Assembly (NCBI GenBank): GCA_013397455.1
Contig: VYZB01000216.1
Location: 1,404,830-1,468,829, forward strand
Direction: 5' to 3'
Source: Crotophaga sulcirostris
Lineage: Eukaryota; Chordata; Aves; Cuculiformes; Crotophagidae
DNA: 64,000 nt
Shown here: positions 10,401 to 24,903 of the stretch, in pieces
Layout of the letters: each line of letters opens with the position of its first letter
How positions within the stretch are numbered: the first letter of the stretch is position 1
Made by a program: the position numbers and the translations under genes
Notes under the pieces: generated by a model
The model's database searches: none
What the model was told of the DNA's origin: nothing
The model's input: only the letters and a program-made list of their open reading frames with translations

Positions 10401-11295
10401 AGAGAGCCTCCAGAAACAGCTCCCAGTTGTCACTAGCCATGACCTCCACTTCAGTGAGAGCACAGATAGTCAAGGCAGTGAATTTATTCTGCTAAGAAAA
10501 TACAAATCCCATGTTTAAGAGGGCACTAATATTTGTGGAGTTTTGCCCTCTTTGGAAGCATATTTACCAGGGCACTTTATTGTTTTGCTTTGTTACTTAA
10601 CTTACCACTCTTGCAATTGCAAAAAAAACCCCACATAAAGCTGATAAGAATTTGCAATTTTTTATTTGCGTAGTCCTTGGAGTAACAATGAGAAGTTTTT
10701 AGTCACTGCCCAATCTTTTTGCATATAAGCCTGACTTCTAAAAGCCGCCTTATTTCTCGCATTTCTTTCTCTGCTTCTCGTGCCCCAGAAACATACATGC
10801 TACTTTGAAGCTGCAGCAGTCTGTGATCTGAGCCAAAACACAATTGTACAAACACAGCAGCAATAGGACACTTGCAGCTCCAGTCACTTTGTCACCACCT
10901 TTTCTTATATTGCTTCCATCCAATCAACCCATCACATAACATAAAATTGAATCAAAGAATGCTGAAGAGCAACACTTTTCCACAGAAATTCATTTCCATA
11001 TGGAGACCGGTAGGCATTTCAGAAAGCATTCCCTAGAGAAAGGATCTGAAAAAAATTAGGAGCAACCCAAAAGTGAGGGGTGGGAGAACCTGATTTTTTT
11101 GGTGGCAGTATGACTGCTGCATGCAGGTCTAACGACTGAGCTACAGTAAGGTCAAACCCTTTTCCTTAGCGGTCGTCTAAACTTACCACTGCAAGACCAC
11201 ATGATTAAGTGTACAAACAGTTCTAAATGTGTCATTTTCCCCTCATTTTTGATGCTTGTATTGGTTATGTAATGCCAGCCTTGAATGCTGGCAAG

Positions 11296-11385
11296 AAATA
11301 GGACCAACAGTCCCTTCAGATGGTCAGACTTGGTGGTCTTAGAGATCTTTTTCAGCCTTTATGCTTCCATGATTCTATCATTCTC
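11296..11385 (+). mobile_element. CR1 LINE 3' end fragment
   Basis: Decayed CR1 tail: GTCCCTTCAGATGGTCAGAC, then TTTTTCAGCCTTTATG, then TCCATGATTCTATCATTCTC. The terminal ATTCTATx octamer-like repeat is the hallmark of CR1 3' ends and gives the + orientation. Confidence 0.65.
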
Positions 11386-14289
11386 AGCTTGCTTCTGTGA
11401 AGTCAAATGGCAGCACCTAACCTGGTGATGCTGTCACTAAAGCCAAGAGCCTTCTCTGAGTGGGGCAGACAAGAGGACGTGTTTAACAACTGACTGTGAT
11501 TTACCATGGTCAATGATTTTATTTTAGTAGATTCCAGTAGAGTATTCCAGTATTCCAGTATTCTTCATACCTTAAGCAGTTGAATCAAAAATTACAGAGC
11601 AATATCTCCGTTAAAATAAAAAAGATTGTGTCAGCAGACAAACTAAGAAAAGCATAAAGCTGGCAATGTCCTGCTTGAAGGACACAAGGCCGCGTTGTGC
11701 AAGCTTATTTTCATCCTTGGGGATGTGGTGATCTCAGATTGAAGAAACACAAAGGTGTGAGAAGAAATAGTCTCATAAAAGCTTAATTCTGTGACTCCCA
11801 GACTTCTACCTCTCTGTTTCTCTGTAAGACAAAACTAAATATGTTTGTGACTGGAAATTACTGAGGTCTTGAACATGGTCGGTCCTCCTGGAAAAGCATG
11901 AAAATCGGATACATGAAGAGAAATATACCAGGAGATTAATCAAAGTAGCGAGATTTTGGTGCTACAAAGTGATGTCAAAACTCCACTGAGTTTCCTGTAG
12001 GATGGGTGAAGAGGTAAGTGTTGCTTACTCTTATAGTTGCTTACTCTACTGCATATGACAACAAAGGCATTTCAGTGGCCTTATCTCTAATGAGTACTAA
12101 GTGACTTGTACTGTCAGAGAAGATAGGGGAAAAAAAAGCAGGAAAAAGAAGATCCAGCTATGTCAACAGCATTTCAAAAAGGGTTGGTATCCAAACAGAG
12201 TGGCTATTTTACAGCTCCATTCTTACTGTAAAAGAGAGAAGGCAGCTATGAACATCCTCCAAATGGAAGACGTCACCTGAAGAAGAAGTTAACACATTAT
12301 AAAAAAGGTCATTTTATACGGTAGTATCAGTCCTGTCACTGGCAATAATGACAATATTTTGGCATCATCACTTGGCTATGATGCACTGGGTTTCTGGTTA
12401 TTTATTGGAGTTAAAACATAATGTCAGTTAGAGGTGCCAAGTGTCATTATAAATAGACCCATGATCGCTTGAAAAATCCACCTGGTATGCAAGCTCTTGC
12501 AATTCACTCCAGTGTCTGTGTGCAAGAAAAACTTTCAAAAATCAATCATAGGAAATGAAGGTGAAGTAGAACTTTTTAACCATCAACTGACCTGTCAGGG
12601 CTATTTTACAGACATTCTTTTCTACAACAACTATTTTCAGGTCTGTTATATATTAATCTGAATTAAGATCAGCTTTGTATAAAAAAAGGCAAATTTGAAT
12701 CTAGAAAAAAGCTTGCCTTCATAGGTCTTGTTAAAATACATAATCTTAAATCTGTATCATGATAAACCATTTTCACCCAGTTGTACACAGCAGAGCCACC
12801 CTGAAGGCTCAAATCACCATAGGCAGCATGCCACAGATGTCAAGGAAAAGAATGGGGATGTTAGTCAATAGAAATAGATGACAAAACTTTCTCTGCTGAA
12901 AAGAGTTGTGGGAAGCAAGGGTGCGGTAGCCCTGCTATAAAATTTTTGTATCCTTCCATACAAGTAGTAAGGGAATCAAATTTTAAGGGACCTCGTCATC
13001 TGGAGGCTCTGACTAGTCTCTCTTATCTAGGGTACCAAGAAAGCTGAGGGTCAACTACTTCGGTCTCAGCCCTGGGCCCTATCTCAAGCTTCTTAGCTAT
13101 GCCAGGCTGTGGTGAACTCAGCTCTTGCTTTCTTGTCCCTGCCTTTAATTATTTTTTCCAGGTAAACAAGACTAACAGAAAACACTAGTCTTAGCAATGT
13201 AGCTGCACAACCTTTTGTCTTTCTGTTGTTAATTACTAAGTCCTCCAAATCTTGGGATGATGCCATTGAATGACTGACAATGAAGTCTCTCAGACAAGAT
13301 GAGACCTGGATGTTAAATATGAAAAAGGCAAAGAAATCATCTTAACACCTCACATTTTTCAGTCCTACATGATAAAAGCAAACACGTCTTTTGCTTTCCA
13401 TAGCTCAAAATATCTTTTTTTCAAGTTGTGTAAATTTTCTCTTCAGAGATCTTGACAACCAGGTTCCTGGAGCTCATGGACACATGAGCAGCAGCACATG
13501 GGCATAAATGAGTGATCTCACTGAAACCTGGCATATCTTGCAGCAGCAGCAGCTACATGCAAACTTTCTGTTACTCTATCTTTGACCCAGTTAAGGACCC
13601 AATATTTTTGCCATAAAGCATTGGTTTTCCCTTTGTAGGATCTTGACTGTGGTCCTGAATGGAAAGTTGGAGGTGCACAGGTTTTGCGTAGAGCTGGTCA
13701 TCAACATGTGCCTACTCAAAAGCTTTTGCAAGCAACCCTGAAAAACAGAAATGCGCCAATGATAGGTTGTTACCACCTACTGTTGACCAAGAGGACTGAA
13801 GATAGCAGACCTAGAACAGATACCACTGAAAATGCTGCCTTGGTGAATAAGTAATATCTTCCCTGGCCCTTCACATTTACAAAATAATTCAAAAACTTTG
13901 ATTAATCATCACAGCATTTGTGTTATGCTGTAGTAAATACCATTCATAGGTTGCAGTAAGTATTTTTCATCCATTCATATGGATGTCAAGTCTGCAGCTG
14001 GGGGATTAAGTAAGCCAGCTAAAGCCACATACTATGTCCATGCCTGTCCAAGCACGGCTCAGAGTTCAGTCGTTGCCATTTGAGAGCCCAGAACTTGTGG
14101 GCTGTGTGTGGTATCCCGCCGTGGGGCATACTCACCATTGTTGCCTGGTGATCTCGCCAAGTGTCGGTGCCGGCATCAAGGAACAAGGAAGAGCCTGAGA
14201 CAGTAACTGCAACTCAGAGACTCACCTAGGGCATCCCTGATCAGCACTTGGGAGCACGTCTCCTCTTCTTGGGCAGGTTAGAGACTGTG
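11386..14289. other. Intergenic, nothing recognised
   Basis: AT-rich unique sequence. There is a small direct repeat of TATTCCAG near 11541-11564. No exon, RNA gene or clear transposon was seen. Confidence 0.5.
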
Positions 14290-14640
14290 CTTGGTCTGGC
14301 TGGAGTTCATTTACTTCATAGCAGCTTGTATTGTGCTATATTTTAGATTTATGACCAAAACAATACTGTTAACACACCAATGTTTTAGTTATTGCCGAAA
14401 GTGCTTGTACAGCATCAAAGTCTTCTCTGCTTTTCACTCTACCCTCCCAGTGAACAGGTCTGGGGTGCACAAAAGGTTGAGAGGAGACACACCTAGGTAG
14501 ATGACTCGAGCTAACCAAAGAGATGTTCTACACCATATAATGTTGTGCCATAAAATGGAGAGGAGTGGGCTTAGGGAGATTAGCCATCGTGTGCTCAGGA
14601 ATCAGCTGGGCTTATGTCTACCTGTCTCAGATCGAACCTT
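14290..14640 (+). mobile_element. Solo LTR fragment, avian ERVL-type
   Basis: Resembles a family of long terminal repeats common in bird introns, recognised from general pattern: GGCTGGAGTTCATTTACTTC, CAGCTTGTATTGTGCTATAT, AACACACCAATGTTTTAGTT, GCTTGTACAGCATCAAAGTC, CTGGGGTGCACAAAAGGTTG, and ACCATATAATGTTGTGCCAT. No internal retroviral coding sequence flanks it, so it reads as a decayed solo LTR. Boundaries are approximate, and the family name needs a repeat-library match. Confidence 0.6.
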
Positions 14641-17600
14641 GAGAAGTTAAAGACTTGGAGGCAACTTCTCCACTGTGGTACATCAATTTAGCTTAACACT
14701 TTTTAACCTGATTTACAGAAGGCGAAGACTGGGTTCTTCTGCTTTATACCAGCCTCTGAATGATGCTTTTGTTAAGATGCTTTTGGAATTGCTGACAGGA
14801 ACCCCTGTGCAGTCTTCCACTGAATTCAACAAGATGTAGGTCAGGATCCTAATATTTGAACTGAGATATTCATGTTTTATCCAGTCCAATCCATTTCATA
14901 TTATTTGGAGCAAAAGGTACAGATCGCTGGTCAATATCCCGAGCTTTCATTTATTGGTAATGCATTAAACTTGACACTTTCTTCCTCATCATGCTATGAT
15001 AAATCCTCCATTAAAACTGGTCTGGTCTTGCAACTCTTAAGAAGTGTAGACAAATCAAAACTTACCTTTTCCTGTGTTCTTTATGTGCCACTTTAGGTAT
15101 TTGTGTCTGCTACAAGCCTCAAGGACATTACTTTTAACTGCCCTCTGTCACTGATACTCAACTTGCTCACTGACCCATTTCACCCATGTTGGATAGGATC
15201 TTGCATGATTCTTTTCCAGCTCAGACCTACATGAAACTGAATCGACTTGGGTTATCATATTACAGACGTGGTCAAGAGGCCTGTGAAAGATGTTGCCTAG
15301 GCAAAATTTTGGCAGGATTGAAGGCCTCTCCTTCTACTGAAAAAGGTAACATATGAAGTCCTGTTGATTTTCAAAACCCTTGTTTGTGGCTTTCTGACTA
15401 AGCAGTCCTCTTGAATTAAGTGGAATTATGCACACATGTGAAGTCATCCAGTTCTGGTGACTACAGAACTAGGGTCTTCCTGGTTTCTGGCTAGCACATG
15501 CCACTGATTAGTAAGTTACTCATATTTTAGTTAATGAAATAGAAGGAATGGCTGTACAATAAATCAAGCAGCACTTGAAAAGGAAGGAAACATTGTATAG
15601 TATTTATTTATTTACCCGTCACTCGTGGTCTGGTGAGCGTAGCTTAGGAGAAAAAAAAAGAAGTGCTGCAACTGCTGCTGTTTGCAAATGTGGCAAATCT
15701 ACTAATTTGTAGATGAAGTAAAAAATATTTATATAATTACAGACTGCATGAATGGGCTTTGTCAAGGATTTTGAAAAATCTTAATTCAAAAGCTGTCAAT
15801 TTCTATTTTGTTCGAGTAAAACAGTAAAAAAACAAATTTCTTGCTCATTCCATTGGATGTCCATTTAAGAAACTTTTGAAGCTTGATTTCAGTGGAGTTG
15901 CCTCTTAAAAATGTATAGATCAGATAGAGTCTTTACTACTCTTCAGTGTCTCCCATTACCAAATATTTTCATAAACTCAGAAAATGTTTCTACCTTCCTA
16001 ACAGATGTCAGTGAATAGCTCTGCATAATTCATAAATTACTATTCATGATGAAATATTTCAAAAAGATTATCGCTGTATTTTATTCAGTAATCATTTATA
16101 TATCATTTTATTATATACTTTGACTTGATCTCCAAACACTTCAAGGAAAAGTATCTCACCTCACCCAGTCTGATAAAAAATAAGTGAGCATGATGAACAC
16201 TAAAAAAGGGAAAGGAAAAGGAATGTAAGAAAAAAGGTCTGTCTAGATTCACAGATCAATCACTGTGCAAATTATCATTCAAGATGATTGCAAGGATTTG
16301 TTTAAATTAAACATTTGAATAGATCATCCCCAGCAGTGGACAACACAGTCACCCTTCTTCAATTACTTCCTGCTTTGGAGTTCATAAATGTACAACAATA
16401 ATTTCTGTTAGTTTTTCAATTTGTAAAATCTTGTTTGTGCACAATGAAGTTAGATTTCATCTGTTTTTTCTTTCCATGAGTAACTTGGTCCCATCTTTGA
16501 AACAGCATACCAGTAGTTCATTTTTGGAAGGATTGCCTGTGTCTGAGGCTTTTGTCATAGTGTAAATTTAATCAACACCAGAGTAAAATCAATTGCTGTC
16601 TGATTACATGTTTTATTGCCTTAATCTATTCCCTGTGAAACACCCAAACCATAACATGTCGAAAATCAAAAGATGTGTAATTGTTGTCTTATTTGGCTAC
16701 ACATCATTCAGTAGCTTAAGATATTTTCTGGTTGGTTTAGAGTTGCCGGGTTTTTTCAAGACATCTCTGTAAGTATGACAATACGCAAAATATTTTCCTT
16801 GATTTATATGTTCTTTGGTAAAGCTTTTTCTCTTCTTTCCCTCTTTCTTTCAAAGACAGTGAACCAGACTTAACTAAGTTCAGCAGAATTGATGCTTGCT
16901 TGATTTTGATTGCCCTCTTTAACTAACACCAAATAATTTAAACCCTCTTGATTCCTTGTTTCCATTAGCGTAGTTGAAACAATGCTGTCCGAATCTGCAC
17001 ATGGAGCATCACTATCTGCATGAAAAAAAGAAGAAAACACAACAGCCCAGTGATATACGTGTACTGTTAGAAAGCAATCAAAATCAGACAGCTGTTGGAG
17101 AAACCTAGTCTAGTGATCACATAAAGAGTGACTGATGACTCAAACTTATTTTCTGCTATTGACTGTGTGGATTATAGCTTTAAGCAAATCTCTTAGGGAA
17201 GGCTGGTCATCACCATTCATACCTTCAGAGGCAGCAATGCAGTTATGAATACATGACTTGCTTCTTTTGACAGTAAAGACAGCCTGCGTAAAGCCAAAGT
17301 GATTTTAATCTGTACCTTTGTGTAACTCTGCTAATAACACTGCTAAACATAGGCAGTTTTCTCCCTACTAAATCATTGTATCCTATCTCTGAAGAGGAGT
17401 AATACTCTGTCTTTCTAGAAGATCAAACTTGGCAATCCAGAATTTTTTTCCCATTTCTAAAAACTTTGTATTTTTTCCTTGATTTGATGCTATTCACATA
17501 TGCAGAGTTGCCTGAAATCTATTGCAGGGGATATATCTTTTTTTGAAAATGTAAAAATTATTAACTAAAATAGTTAATAACTCAACTTATAATAGTTGCT

Positions 17601-20600
17601 CTTTTGTGCATTTATTTTTGTATTTTATTACACTCTTTTTTATTTCATAACTGGAAAATAAAACATGTGACATTCAAGTTATTCTCTTCAAAAGAATCAC
17701 AAGTGTTGTGCTGTTGCACCAGGCAACATACAAATTACTATGTCACTATAATCACATGCTCCCCCAAGTTATAAAATCAGAAGTCTGTTTGACAGCGCTA
17801 GAGTCCATTAGGAAAGATTACTAGGAGAAGTCTGAAAGAGAATTTTGGTTTTTAGAAACCTATTAGAAAGATGGGGACTGAGACATAAAGCAAACTGTGG
17901 TCACATACCACAGTGACTGACAGCTACGAAAAATAATTTGATACTCACTTTGTCACTTCAGGACTATTATGGCAATATTTATTAATTCAGTCCCGACCAA
18001 ACCTTCACCAAACAGTACAGCTCTTCTTTGTATTTGGTTTTTGTTTAATAAAATGTTTAATGGGAACCTTTAGGGGCAAGTTTCTTTGGAAAAGGCACAC
18101 TGGGAAATGCTGAGGGCATGTTTGCAGCAAACTCTTAAGAGAGAAATCTTAAAATAAGGACCCAAGTAAAACTGGGTATTTACAGACCAGACATATGCCG
18201 GCTGACCTGCCTAAGTATAGAACACTAGAGGAGCATTCAGATTTGTTTCCTGTATAAGTATCTGGAACTGATGAGGTGATGTTTACACAAATGTGAGTAT
18301 GAGGTCACCGAGATATTTTTACCAGATATATAGATACATTACTAATTCTTTCCCCAACAGGTCTGAAGAACTACAGAATATATAAAATATTATAATGCTT
18401 TTTCAGCCTGTGTCCCACTGCATTTCTCATTATAGAGAAAAGGTGTTAAAAAAACTCAAACACTTTATCCTGGTTTTGCTCTTTGAGATTTGTGGACAAT
18501 ATAAGCACCAAAAAAACATTTTTGCAGAATATTTTTACCGTATCAAAAGACAGAAGAAGAATATAATGTTGTTGTCCTTTCTGCTGTGATATAACATGTG
18601 TAAGCTACATTGCCACTTTCACAATAAGATTTTTGACTACTAGTGTCCTTTCCTTCACTGTTTTGTCATCTTTTAGCGCAGTGTTTGGCATCTATGAAAG
18701 CTTAGCATGATTCTGCCACCCAAGCCAAAAAATCTGTGCAAACCTGTCAAGTTATGTAGTACAATGCTCGTCTCTCATGTAAGTCAGCAAAGCAAGCAAA
18801 TAATTTTTGCTCCCTTACTTATGTGATGGGTGAAGAGAGTTAAAATGAGCAACTGAAAAAAAAAATCATATGTTGTGAAATTCCCCCAGAAATGTCACAA
18901 CTACAAGTGTCACCAACACCCTGAGAGGCCATAAGGCAATGCAGAGAATCCTGAATAATCTTTGGAAACCTCTTCTAAAAAACATTAAGAATTTGAAGGA
19001 AGATAGAGAGAAGATAGAGTGGGGAGGCAGGTCAGTATATTCATGACATATCATTCTTTTCTTTTCAATTTTAACATTGCTAAAATTAGTTGATTGATGT
19101 ATAGTCATGCTGGGTTATACGTGAGTAAATGCAGAATAAACCATGTGATGTGATCCCCTCAGATTTCACAAGCAAAGCCTGGCCAACAAAATGCCCCAAG
19201 AGGAGGTGTCCAAGGAACACCTTCATGGAATCTGAAGTCGTGCTGGGCAGTCAACTTCAAACGCTTAAATCCTGAGGAGTTGTCTAAATTGTGGACTGCT
19301 GTGTAGTGGTGTAGAGTTACTCACATACACTTTAAACAACCTACCTCAGGGCATGAGACAGGCTAGCTCTGGCAGTCCAGAGCTTTGTACAGGCAGAGAA
19401 GTACTCTGCTGAGAAGCAGACTCCCACTGAGCTCTGGGCTCTCTCTGGTAGACTGCTTCCAATATCTAAAATAACGAGTTAAAAGCTCAGCACTGTACTT
19501 GCATAGATACCTGTCTCAGGTCCTACACGCATGTAGCTTTGACCTTGCTGGACACTTCTCCTAGTAGTGGTGTGCTTGAAGCACAACGTCTGAGTCAAAC
19601 TGCAGGTAAATTAATTACAACACAGCTCTCCCGGGGTAGGCAGTTTACTCTAGAGAGTCTCGCGTTAATTGACACAAGAAACTGTGGTCGCCTGAGTCAT
19701 AGTAATGAGGCATGAGGTTTGCTTGCTTAGCTTCCTCTGAGGAGGCCAATCCTAACCTGATAAAATCTGTGCTTCCCCCTTCCCAATTTCAGCATCTCAG
19801 TTGGCCGCTTCCTGCCGCAGGGCAGTCGCGGTGCCGAACTGGGTCATGTATCCTGCCTCGCGATTGCAGAGTGTATTTCTTTGCCTGCTCAGTAGACTGT
19901 GTGGGCTCACAACATGTTTTGAAGTCCTGCCTGGAAGGGTGCAAATTTTTGTGATGTCTTGATAAGCAGATGGGGGTTTTGGTGTTTAAGTTCAGAAGGT
20001 GACAATATATAATAAGAAAGAAAATGTCAGTAGAAAAGCTGTTTGGTAGTTGCTGAACAAACTGATCTAGAAACGCTGGTCTTCTATTACAGCTATTACA
20101 GGGACAGATCCTCAGCTAGTGCAAATTAACAAAGCTCCATAGAAACTAGTGGGATGCCACCGATTTACACCAGCTAAGTAGTCAGCCTGAGATGTTACTA
20201 ATTCTGGGTAACACAATCCCCTATGATGCTTAGCACCTTCAATATGATATGGTATTCAGAAGTGCAGTCACATTTACTTTTCCCCATTAATATCCTCTTG
20301 TTTTTCTCATACATACTCTGCCCTTTGTCCACATCCCATAATGTACGTGGTAGTAAACAAGAGACTGTGTGACTAACTGGCATGGCTGAAAGATGTACCG
20401 CACAGTGAACGTATTCAAAAGAAGTGCTTCATGACATGTATTTGTTAAGGGTGAAAAAGGTGGTTATTGAACCCTGACTTCACCACCTCAGCTGTGTTGG
20501 TTAGCTCAAGGAGAGAGTTCTTATGCAGAGATACCAATAGATCCCTGATACCTGCTGGCCACCTAGACCTGGAGGTGCTGTATTTCAGTTTCTGCACATT

Positions 20601-23600
20601 GCCAGTAGGAATATAAATAGAACAAATATATATCCGTTTTAATACTCCACTCTGTATTATATATCAGTGGAGATATATCTGTGTTTCCTGTCTAATGAAG
20701 CATATGATCTTGCATGGTTTGAGGGTGACTCACCAACCTTTGCTATTCTGTCAGGCACTAAAGGTGCTAAAAGGGAGAATTTTACTCATCCTGCATTTCC
20801 ACCACACTAAACTGCTTGAAGCATCAACTGCTTGCCTTACCTTTTTTTTTAATAGGCCTTTCAGAGACTTGTGGACTGAAATATCTGTATACAAGAAGCT
20901 GTCTTGGGAAATAAACATATTATCTTGTTTATTGTCTTATTTATTATCATTTATAATAAAAGAGCACCAAAAAATGTCAGTTCCACATTTGTTGCAGTAT
21001 GATAAAGCTATATAAATAGGAAAATATCCCCCTTTCTCCAGGTCACAAAGCCGGATTCATTTTAACAAGTTTCAATCACTCAGATCTTCCATATCCAGTT
21101 TAAGCTCCTTGCCTAAGCTGCCTTTACAATCGACAGAGAGAGAAGGGAGGAATTAGTCCCTTTGTGGAGATGCTTATTTCACATCTTTACCTTTACACTA
21201 CAACATCCCCTGAACATGTCTACAACCCTCTGGTGACTGTGAAACAGCCTAGATAGACAGAATAAATACAGTACCTAAGTTTTAGTTGTTTATATCTATA
21301 CATCTATCCTACAAAAATGTCAGCTCTTATGGCATCATGTAATATGACTTTTTTTCCTCAGTCCAAGGCAAAATATTAGCATGACTTTCCTTGCAGTATC
21401 ATATGGCTCATGTGTGCTCTCTGGAATCAAACAGCATTGGTCTAGGAGACAAATAAGAAATTATCCTGCCACCAAGACCCCCTTTTCCTGCAGTGTTGCA
21501 ATCACTTGCTGTTTTGGAGGAAACCTTTTCTCTGACCTCCACTGGCTTTGGGTCAGCCACTCACTAAGCTAAGTGGGGAAGAGGATTACTGAATTTCAGG
21601 AAAATACAAAGGAGACTAGATACAAGGTTTTAAAAATATCTCTTATCAGCACATCTGCTTTAGAGAAGCTTCCGTTTGTCCAAGTGATTACTTTAAGTTC
21701 AGAGAGGTGTGCAGCATAGCTTTTAAAAGGCAGCTGGTTTTATGAAAATAAACTCATGATTCTTACACAGGGAACTCAGCCAGCAGAGAGGGCAGACATA
21801 AAATTAATAGTTAATTCCAGATTTTATTATCAAATCTCTCCAATAAAGTTTTACACTAAGATTAAAAAAAAAAAAGATATTTTGAGTAAGTGCCTTCATT
21901 GCTGAAATAATTAAATACACAGAGTGACTGACTTAGGAAAGAAAAACAAAAAATGAAACATTGCAAAAGTCTATTTGTTTTCAGGTAACATCTCCAGCTT
22001 AGATATTTAAAAATGATGGGTTTGAGGCCAAATGTGTTTCTATCTTTTGCTCTAGATTTCTTCAGGTTCCCCAAATTGCCCTGCATCTTCTCTCACCAGA
22101 GGATCCTCTTCTAATACTAAGAGTGTGGTGTTCCAACACAGCTTCTGAGCAATTAGACATTTTTTCTTATAGGTCCAAAAAGGATTTTTGGGGAGCAGCA
22201 CTGATAAGAATAGTCTTCCTGGGTCATAAAGGCAAAGAGCCACTCCAGCTGCTTAATGTACGGTTGTCTGATGTCGGCAAAGACGTTTGCCAAAATAAAC
22301 AGGTGTTTTCATCCGTGAAGGGGCACACTTGGGACATGAAAAAATATACTACTGTCTTGTATGTGCAAATGTAAAAAGTTCTATCTGAAAATAGATGGAC
22401 TGGTTATTTTTACAGCAATGCAGGGCCATCCTGTTAGCACACTGATTCATGATATTTCATTTTCACTTCTTGAAACTGAGGGAAAAATAGCTTATCTTTC
22501 AGCAGTGAATGAGGACTCTGGTGATAGAACTTCTGCTTGTTCATTTCCCACTGGATTCAAAATCCACTGGTGTCTCAGTCCTGCAGCTGGACAGTGCTTC
22601 CCTCACTCAAAAACCTGTTAATACTACTTAATGCCCACAATCAATGTCCTGGGAAAAGTCTGTAAGAGCAAGAAGGAAAAACTTGAAACTGGTAGATCCA
22701 TTCCTGGTCCTGACTTTGCTTTCCTCCCTTCTGAATCAGCAGTTCCAGGAGCAGCTGGTATTGCTCAGGCATATCTGTTGCCACTTGATGCCTCCTTTAG
22801 AAGGGGAACTTCTGCAATAACAAAGTCAGTGTCCCTTTTGCCATCCCCAAAATCTCCTGTTAATGTGCTGCCCAGACCATTAACGTACTACTTGTATTAG
22901 TTCACCTGCACTCGCAATCTGCACATCTTACTGCACTGGCATCAATGTTTTTGAGAAAATCTAAAGTTTTCCAACTCTCCCACCTATGAAGTAGTACCAA
23001 CAGCGTATACAGACGTGCTAAAGGTGTGGCTACCTACAAATAGGTAAGGCTCAACAGAAACTGGAAGACATACGATTCCATGTAGGGTTAAGTATCATAG
23101 TTATTTTGAGGCCTGTCGTTTCACTTTGCTTGACATTTGGCTCTTTCTTTTGGAACCAAGTCTCCTGGTGAGAGCAAGAATTTCTTGGCCAGAGGCTCAT
23201 GACTGGAGTTTCATTACACACAAAGGCCAATGACCGCATAACATTTTTGGAAAATGTTCTCCAGGACAATCCATCATGGAAAAGTCTTTTTGGATTATTT
23301 GTTTTGGTTGTCATCTTTCTTCTACTACTACAAATACAAGCACAACTTCATTTAGTCCAAGTTAAAAATGAATGCAAACTTACAGTTATTTAAAAAAATC
23401 ACTTACTTATTATACAACTTTTTACAAATCATAGACTGAGATATATTCCATGCTCCAAACTATTTATGACAGGGCCATAAAAGAGTGTGAATTTTAGTCT
23501 GGAAGTCTGACAGTTCTTGCTTGAATCAACCATACTTCTGAAGTCCACATTTCACTGAACTCTGCTGCAAGAGATTTACATTGCAGGCAGAAAAACAGCT

Positions 23601-24330
23601 GAATTAATTTAAGGCTACAGAAAACTGACATATATCTGTCCTAATCAGATAATCCATCAAAATTAAGACATCACCAGGACTCTAGGCCTTCGGACAAGTA
23701 CACAGCATACATATTAGAGGGCTTATAAAGACCACAGCTGGGAAAAGAGGGATACAACCTACAGATAAACTATGGATATATGAGGGAATAAGTATGTGAA
23801 TTATTGAGACATGTAAAGAGCTTATCAAGTGTTCAGTCTTTTAAAATATATTTAAATGAAAGGATGGATGATACATATATGAACAAAATTCAAGTTATAC
23901 TCTTTCCTAATGGGCATTCCCTTTGTGAGAATCACTTAATAAGTCTGAGGAGATGTTAAGGAGAAGTTTTGAGAAGTGAAGCATGAAAACATTGAAAAGA
24001 AGCATGAAAACAGTTGCTTTGTCTTCCCATCCCACTGCAGATCCAGCAGTGGGTCTGTGGCAACAACAGCTGGGCAGAGCCTATGAAAAGGGAAGAACGG
24101 AGAGGAGCCACAGAGGGACAGCTGGTGGGGAAAAGGGTAAGGTTCGGGGGGAGAGTGTGCTGAGCAAAACAGGCTGACTCTGAGAGCTATTGCCAAACTC
24201 TGCCTCCATTGAACTGCCTTGTTTTCCACATTGGGCCAGATTTTACCAACTAGGTTATTACAAAAAGGCTTAATGGAGTCTAATTTAAAAAGTGGCCAGC
24301 ACCAATAGATTCCTGAAATATAGTATACCA
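14641..24330. other. Intergenic, no gene recognised
   Basis: About 9.7 kb of AT-rich sequence. The open frames here are short and lack family motifs. A stretch at about 16540-16680 with several ATTA/AATCAAT cores looks like unique sequence and could be a regulatory element. No RNA gene was seen. Confidence 0.5.
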
Positions 24331-24332
24331 TT

Positions 24333-24903
24333 TCTCACAGTATTCTGCTCAAGAAACTGGCTGCCATTGGCCTTGACAGGAATAGTGTCTTCTGGGTAAA
24401 AAACTGGCTGGATGGCCAAGTCCAAAGAGTGGTGGTAAATGGAGGTAAAACACTGGAGGCCAGTCACAAATGGTGTTCCACAGGGCTCAGTGTTGGGTCC
24501 AATCCTGTTCAATATCTTTATCAATGATCTGGATGAAGGGTTTGAGTGCACCTTCAGTTAGTTTGTGGATGACACGAAGCCAGGCAGAAATGTTGCTCTG
24601 CTTGAGGGTAGGGAGGCTCTACAGAGGGATCTGAACAGGCTGGATCGATAGGCCATGACCAACAGTATGAGGTTCAGCAGTGTGCCGAGTGCCGAGTCCT
24701 GCACTTGGGACATAACAACCCCTTACAATTCTCCAGGCCTGGGGAAGAGTGGCTGGAAAGCTGCCTGGCAGAGCAGGACCTAGGGGTGTTGGCTTACAGC
24801 CGGCTGAATATGAGCCAGCAGTGTGCCCAAGTGGCCAAGAAGGACAATGGCATCTTGGCCTGCATCAGAAACAGCGTGGCCAGCAGGAGCAGGGAAGTGA
24901 TTG
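24333..24903 (+). mobile_element. CR1 LINE reverse-transcriptase region fragment, cut by an assembly gap
   Basis: Typical CR1 ORF2 3' part: GGCTCAGTGTTGGGTCCAAT, CTTTATCAATGATCTGGATG, CCTGCACTTGGGACATAACA, GAGTGGCTGGAAAGCTGCCT, GGCTGAATATGAGCCAGCAG. The translated frame carries [20 protein letters not shown] and [20 protein letters not shown], interrupted upstream by stops. The element runs straight into the run of N, so its 3' end is probably inside the gap. Confidence 0.9.

Larger units (their letters stand above)
6241..11295. other. Intergenic region, no gene recognised
   Basis: No coding exon with family resemblance. Contains the candidate regulatory stretches at 7186-7520 and 10250-10400, an A-rich purine tract at about 9073-9121, and unique sequence. 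The open frame at 9367-9867 (166 codons) has no recognisable domain and includes a Lys run from a poly-A stretch. Confidence 0.6.

Noticed and set aside
11104..11160. tRNA-like A box (TAGCTCAGTCG) on the - strand
   Set aside because: No convincing B box or cloverleaf follows. At best it is a decayed tRNA-derived remnant.
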